Below, piece by piece: positions 14,205 to 15,226 of a stretch of DNA of 15,226 nt. The notes under the pieces were generated by a model. The model worked only from the letters and a program-made list of their open reading frames with translations, made no database searches and was not told the DNA's origin. The stretch is from Lachnospiraceae bacterium UBA7589 (GTDB lineage Bacteria; Bacillota; Clostridia; Lachnospirales; Lachnospiraceae), in assembly GCA_002476495.1 (NCBI GenBank), contig DLKL01000041.1, forward strand, positions 1 through 15,226. Reading direction: 5' to 3'. The position numbers and the translations under genes were made by a program. Each line of letters begins with the position of its first letter. The stretch's first letter is position 1.

Positions 14205-15212
14205 ATGGCACGTTCTATGGGTGGCGGCCGAAGCGGCGGTGGCGGCGGCGGAGGTCGTTCTTTCGGTGGAGGAATGAGAAGTGGAAGCCGCTCATTCTCC
14301 GGAAGTGGAAGAAGCAGAGTCAGCAGTGGCGGTGGTGGTCCGCGTCCAATGGGAGGCCCGGGTGACAGGCATTATGGCGGTCACGATTTTTATCATCGGC
14401 CTCCTCGTCCGCATCATCATCACCATCACTATTACGGTGGTGGCTACTATCGTTCTACAGCCTCAAACGGTTGCAGCTCAATATTGGCATTTTTTATTGT
14501 ACTTGTTATATTTGCATTTGTTTTTGTTGGCAAGGTGGGAAGCGGTTTTTCAGGTTCAAACCAAAAGCTTAACAGAGAAAAATATAACGGTCCTGTTGAC
14601 AGCAGCCACGGATATTATATAGATGCCAGCGAAGGTGATTCAAAATTTATTGACCGAAGTAATGAGCAGACACTTATATCAGGCTTCAAGAATTTTTACA
14701 GCAAAACCGGAGTTTTTCCGTTTTTGTATGTAATAGAGAATACTCCTTCAAAAAGTGAGTATTCCGGATATGATACATATGTGGATATGCTATATGAAAA
14801 ATTATTTGATTCCGAAGGCAACTTCCTTATCCTTTATATTGCATCAGAGGATGATTATTACTATGCTGCCGGATATGACACAGGGGAAATTATTGATGAT
14901 ACATCTTTAAATATTATCAGCAATAAGGTTAATGCATACTGGTATACCAACGATCTTGCAAAGGCATTCGGAAACGGTTTGGAGGATGCAGCGAAAAACA
15001 TTATGGCAAAAAGCAACCTAAGAGCTATAATGACAGTTGTCATAATATGTATAACTGTAATAGTAATTATAGCAATATTGTTCAACTGGTGGAAAAAGAA
15101 GAAAGCTCAGGAGAATAAGGAGCAGGAGAATTTAGAGAAGATACTCAGCACACCTCTCCAAACCTATGGCAATGATATTGATGATCTGACCAAGAAATAC
15201 GACGATAAATAG
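14205..15212 (+). CDS. Membrane-anchored TPM-domain protein with Gly/Arg/Ser- and His-rich N-terminus
   Basis: The product is 335 residues and the ATG follows AAGGAGG. Residues 1-55 are almost only Gly, Ser and Arg with a 7-Gly run. Residues 56-83 are His/Pro/Tyr-rich with six consecutive His (H70-H75) and three more nearby. TM1 is about 92-109. Residues about 128-270 resemble a TPM domain (PF04536, fold of TLP18.3/Psb32/MOLO-1): an opening YIDASEGD...FID, a helix ending in YSKTGVFPFLYVIE, a YVDMLYEKLFDSEGNFLILYIA segment, and the terminal helices. TM2 is about 275-293, with WKKKK after it and a charged 40-residue tail. The positive N-terminus puts both ends in the cytoplasm and the TPM domain outside. 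Some TPM domains act as phosphatases or in envelope repair, but none is assigned here. It is transcribed alone in this window. Confidence 0.85.
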   Translation: MARSMGGGRSGGGGGGGRSFGGGMRSGSRSFSGSGRSRVSSGGGGPRPMGGPGDRHYGGHDFYHRPPRPHHHHHHYYGGGYYRSTASNGCSSILAFFIVLVIFAFVFVGKVGSGFSGSNQKLNREKYNGPVDSSHGYYIDASEGDSKFIDRSNEQTLISGFKNFYSKTGVFPFLYVIENTPSKSEYSGYDTYVDMLYEKLFDSEGNFLILYIASEDDYYYAAGYDTGEIIDDTSLNIISNKVNAYWYTNDLAKAFGNGLEDAAKNIMAKSNLRAIMTVVIICITVIVIIAILFNWWKKKKAQENKEQENLEKILSTPLQTYGNDIDDLTKKYDDK

Positions 15213-15226
15213 CTTCTACACAAAAA

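Noticed and set aside
14411..14431. Six-His run as a vector-derived purification tag
   Set aside because: It is internal, uses mixed CAT/CAC codons and sits in a larger His/Pro/Tyr-rich native stretch, with no vector sequence around it.

Overview
The window looks like a low-GC Firmicutes chromosome, most likely Clostridia and probably Lachnospiraceae. This is inferred from AT-rich intergenic DNA, strong AGGAGG-type ribosome binding sites, an NfnAB transhydrogenase, a QueH-type queuosine enzyme, a SpaA/Cna-B surface protein with a TPxTG sorting signal, and several small protein types I associate with that family. I see no rRNA, tRNA, CRISPR array, insertion sequence, integrase or phage gene. 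This is ordinary chromosomal DNA with housekeeping operons and some poorly described proteins.

Layout from left to right. Minus strand, 1-4204: a TPR-like protein with a long acidic tail (its C-terminus is cut by the window edge), a YbjQ-domain protein with a RanBP2-like zinc ribbon, then the folate/dTMP pair thyA-folA. Divergent from thyA is a small XRE-type repressor (plus). Its stop codon overlaps that of a convergent two-gene minus-strand unit: queH followed by a small HExxH protein related to the SprA-like metalloprotease families. Next come a 77-residue orphan protein (plus, good sigma-A promoter and terminator), a CmpB-like four-helix membrane protein (minus), and a 773-residue cell-wall anchored adhesin (plus). 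The adhesin has a degenerate thioester-type head and four SpaA/Cna-B stalk domains.

From 9457 to 13948 the minus strand carries two units in transcriptional order. The first is ispF followed by a GNAT acetyltransferase of Eis-like architecture, 3 bases apart. The second is nfnA-nfnB plus a two-helix membrane protein, behind its own extended -10 promoter and ending at a long imperfect palindrome. At the right edge (plus) is a membrane-anchored TPM-domain protein with a Gly/Arg/Ser-rich and His6-containing cytoplasmic N-terminus.

Functional logic. ThyA makes dTMP and dihydrofolate from methylene-THF, and FolA regenerates THF. NfnAB links NADH, ferredoxin and NADPH pools in an anaerobe by flavin-based electron bifurcation. 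IspF makes the cyclic diphosphate of the MEP isoprenoid route. QueH finishes queuosine on tRNA. The best candidates for something new are the Cys-rich tail on IspF, the Gly/Arg/His-rich TPM protein, the HExxH/CxxC protein beside queH, the YbjQ-zinc-ribbon fusion, and the repeated TATCACAA boxes between thyA and the XRE regulator. I found no clear multi-gene defence or biosynthetic system.
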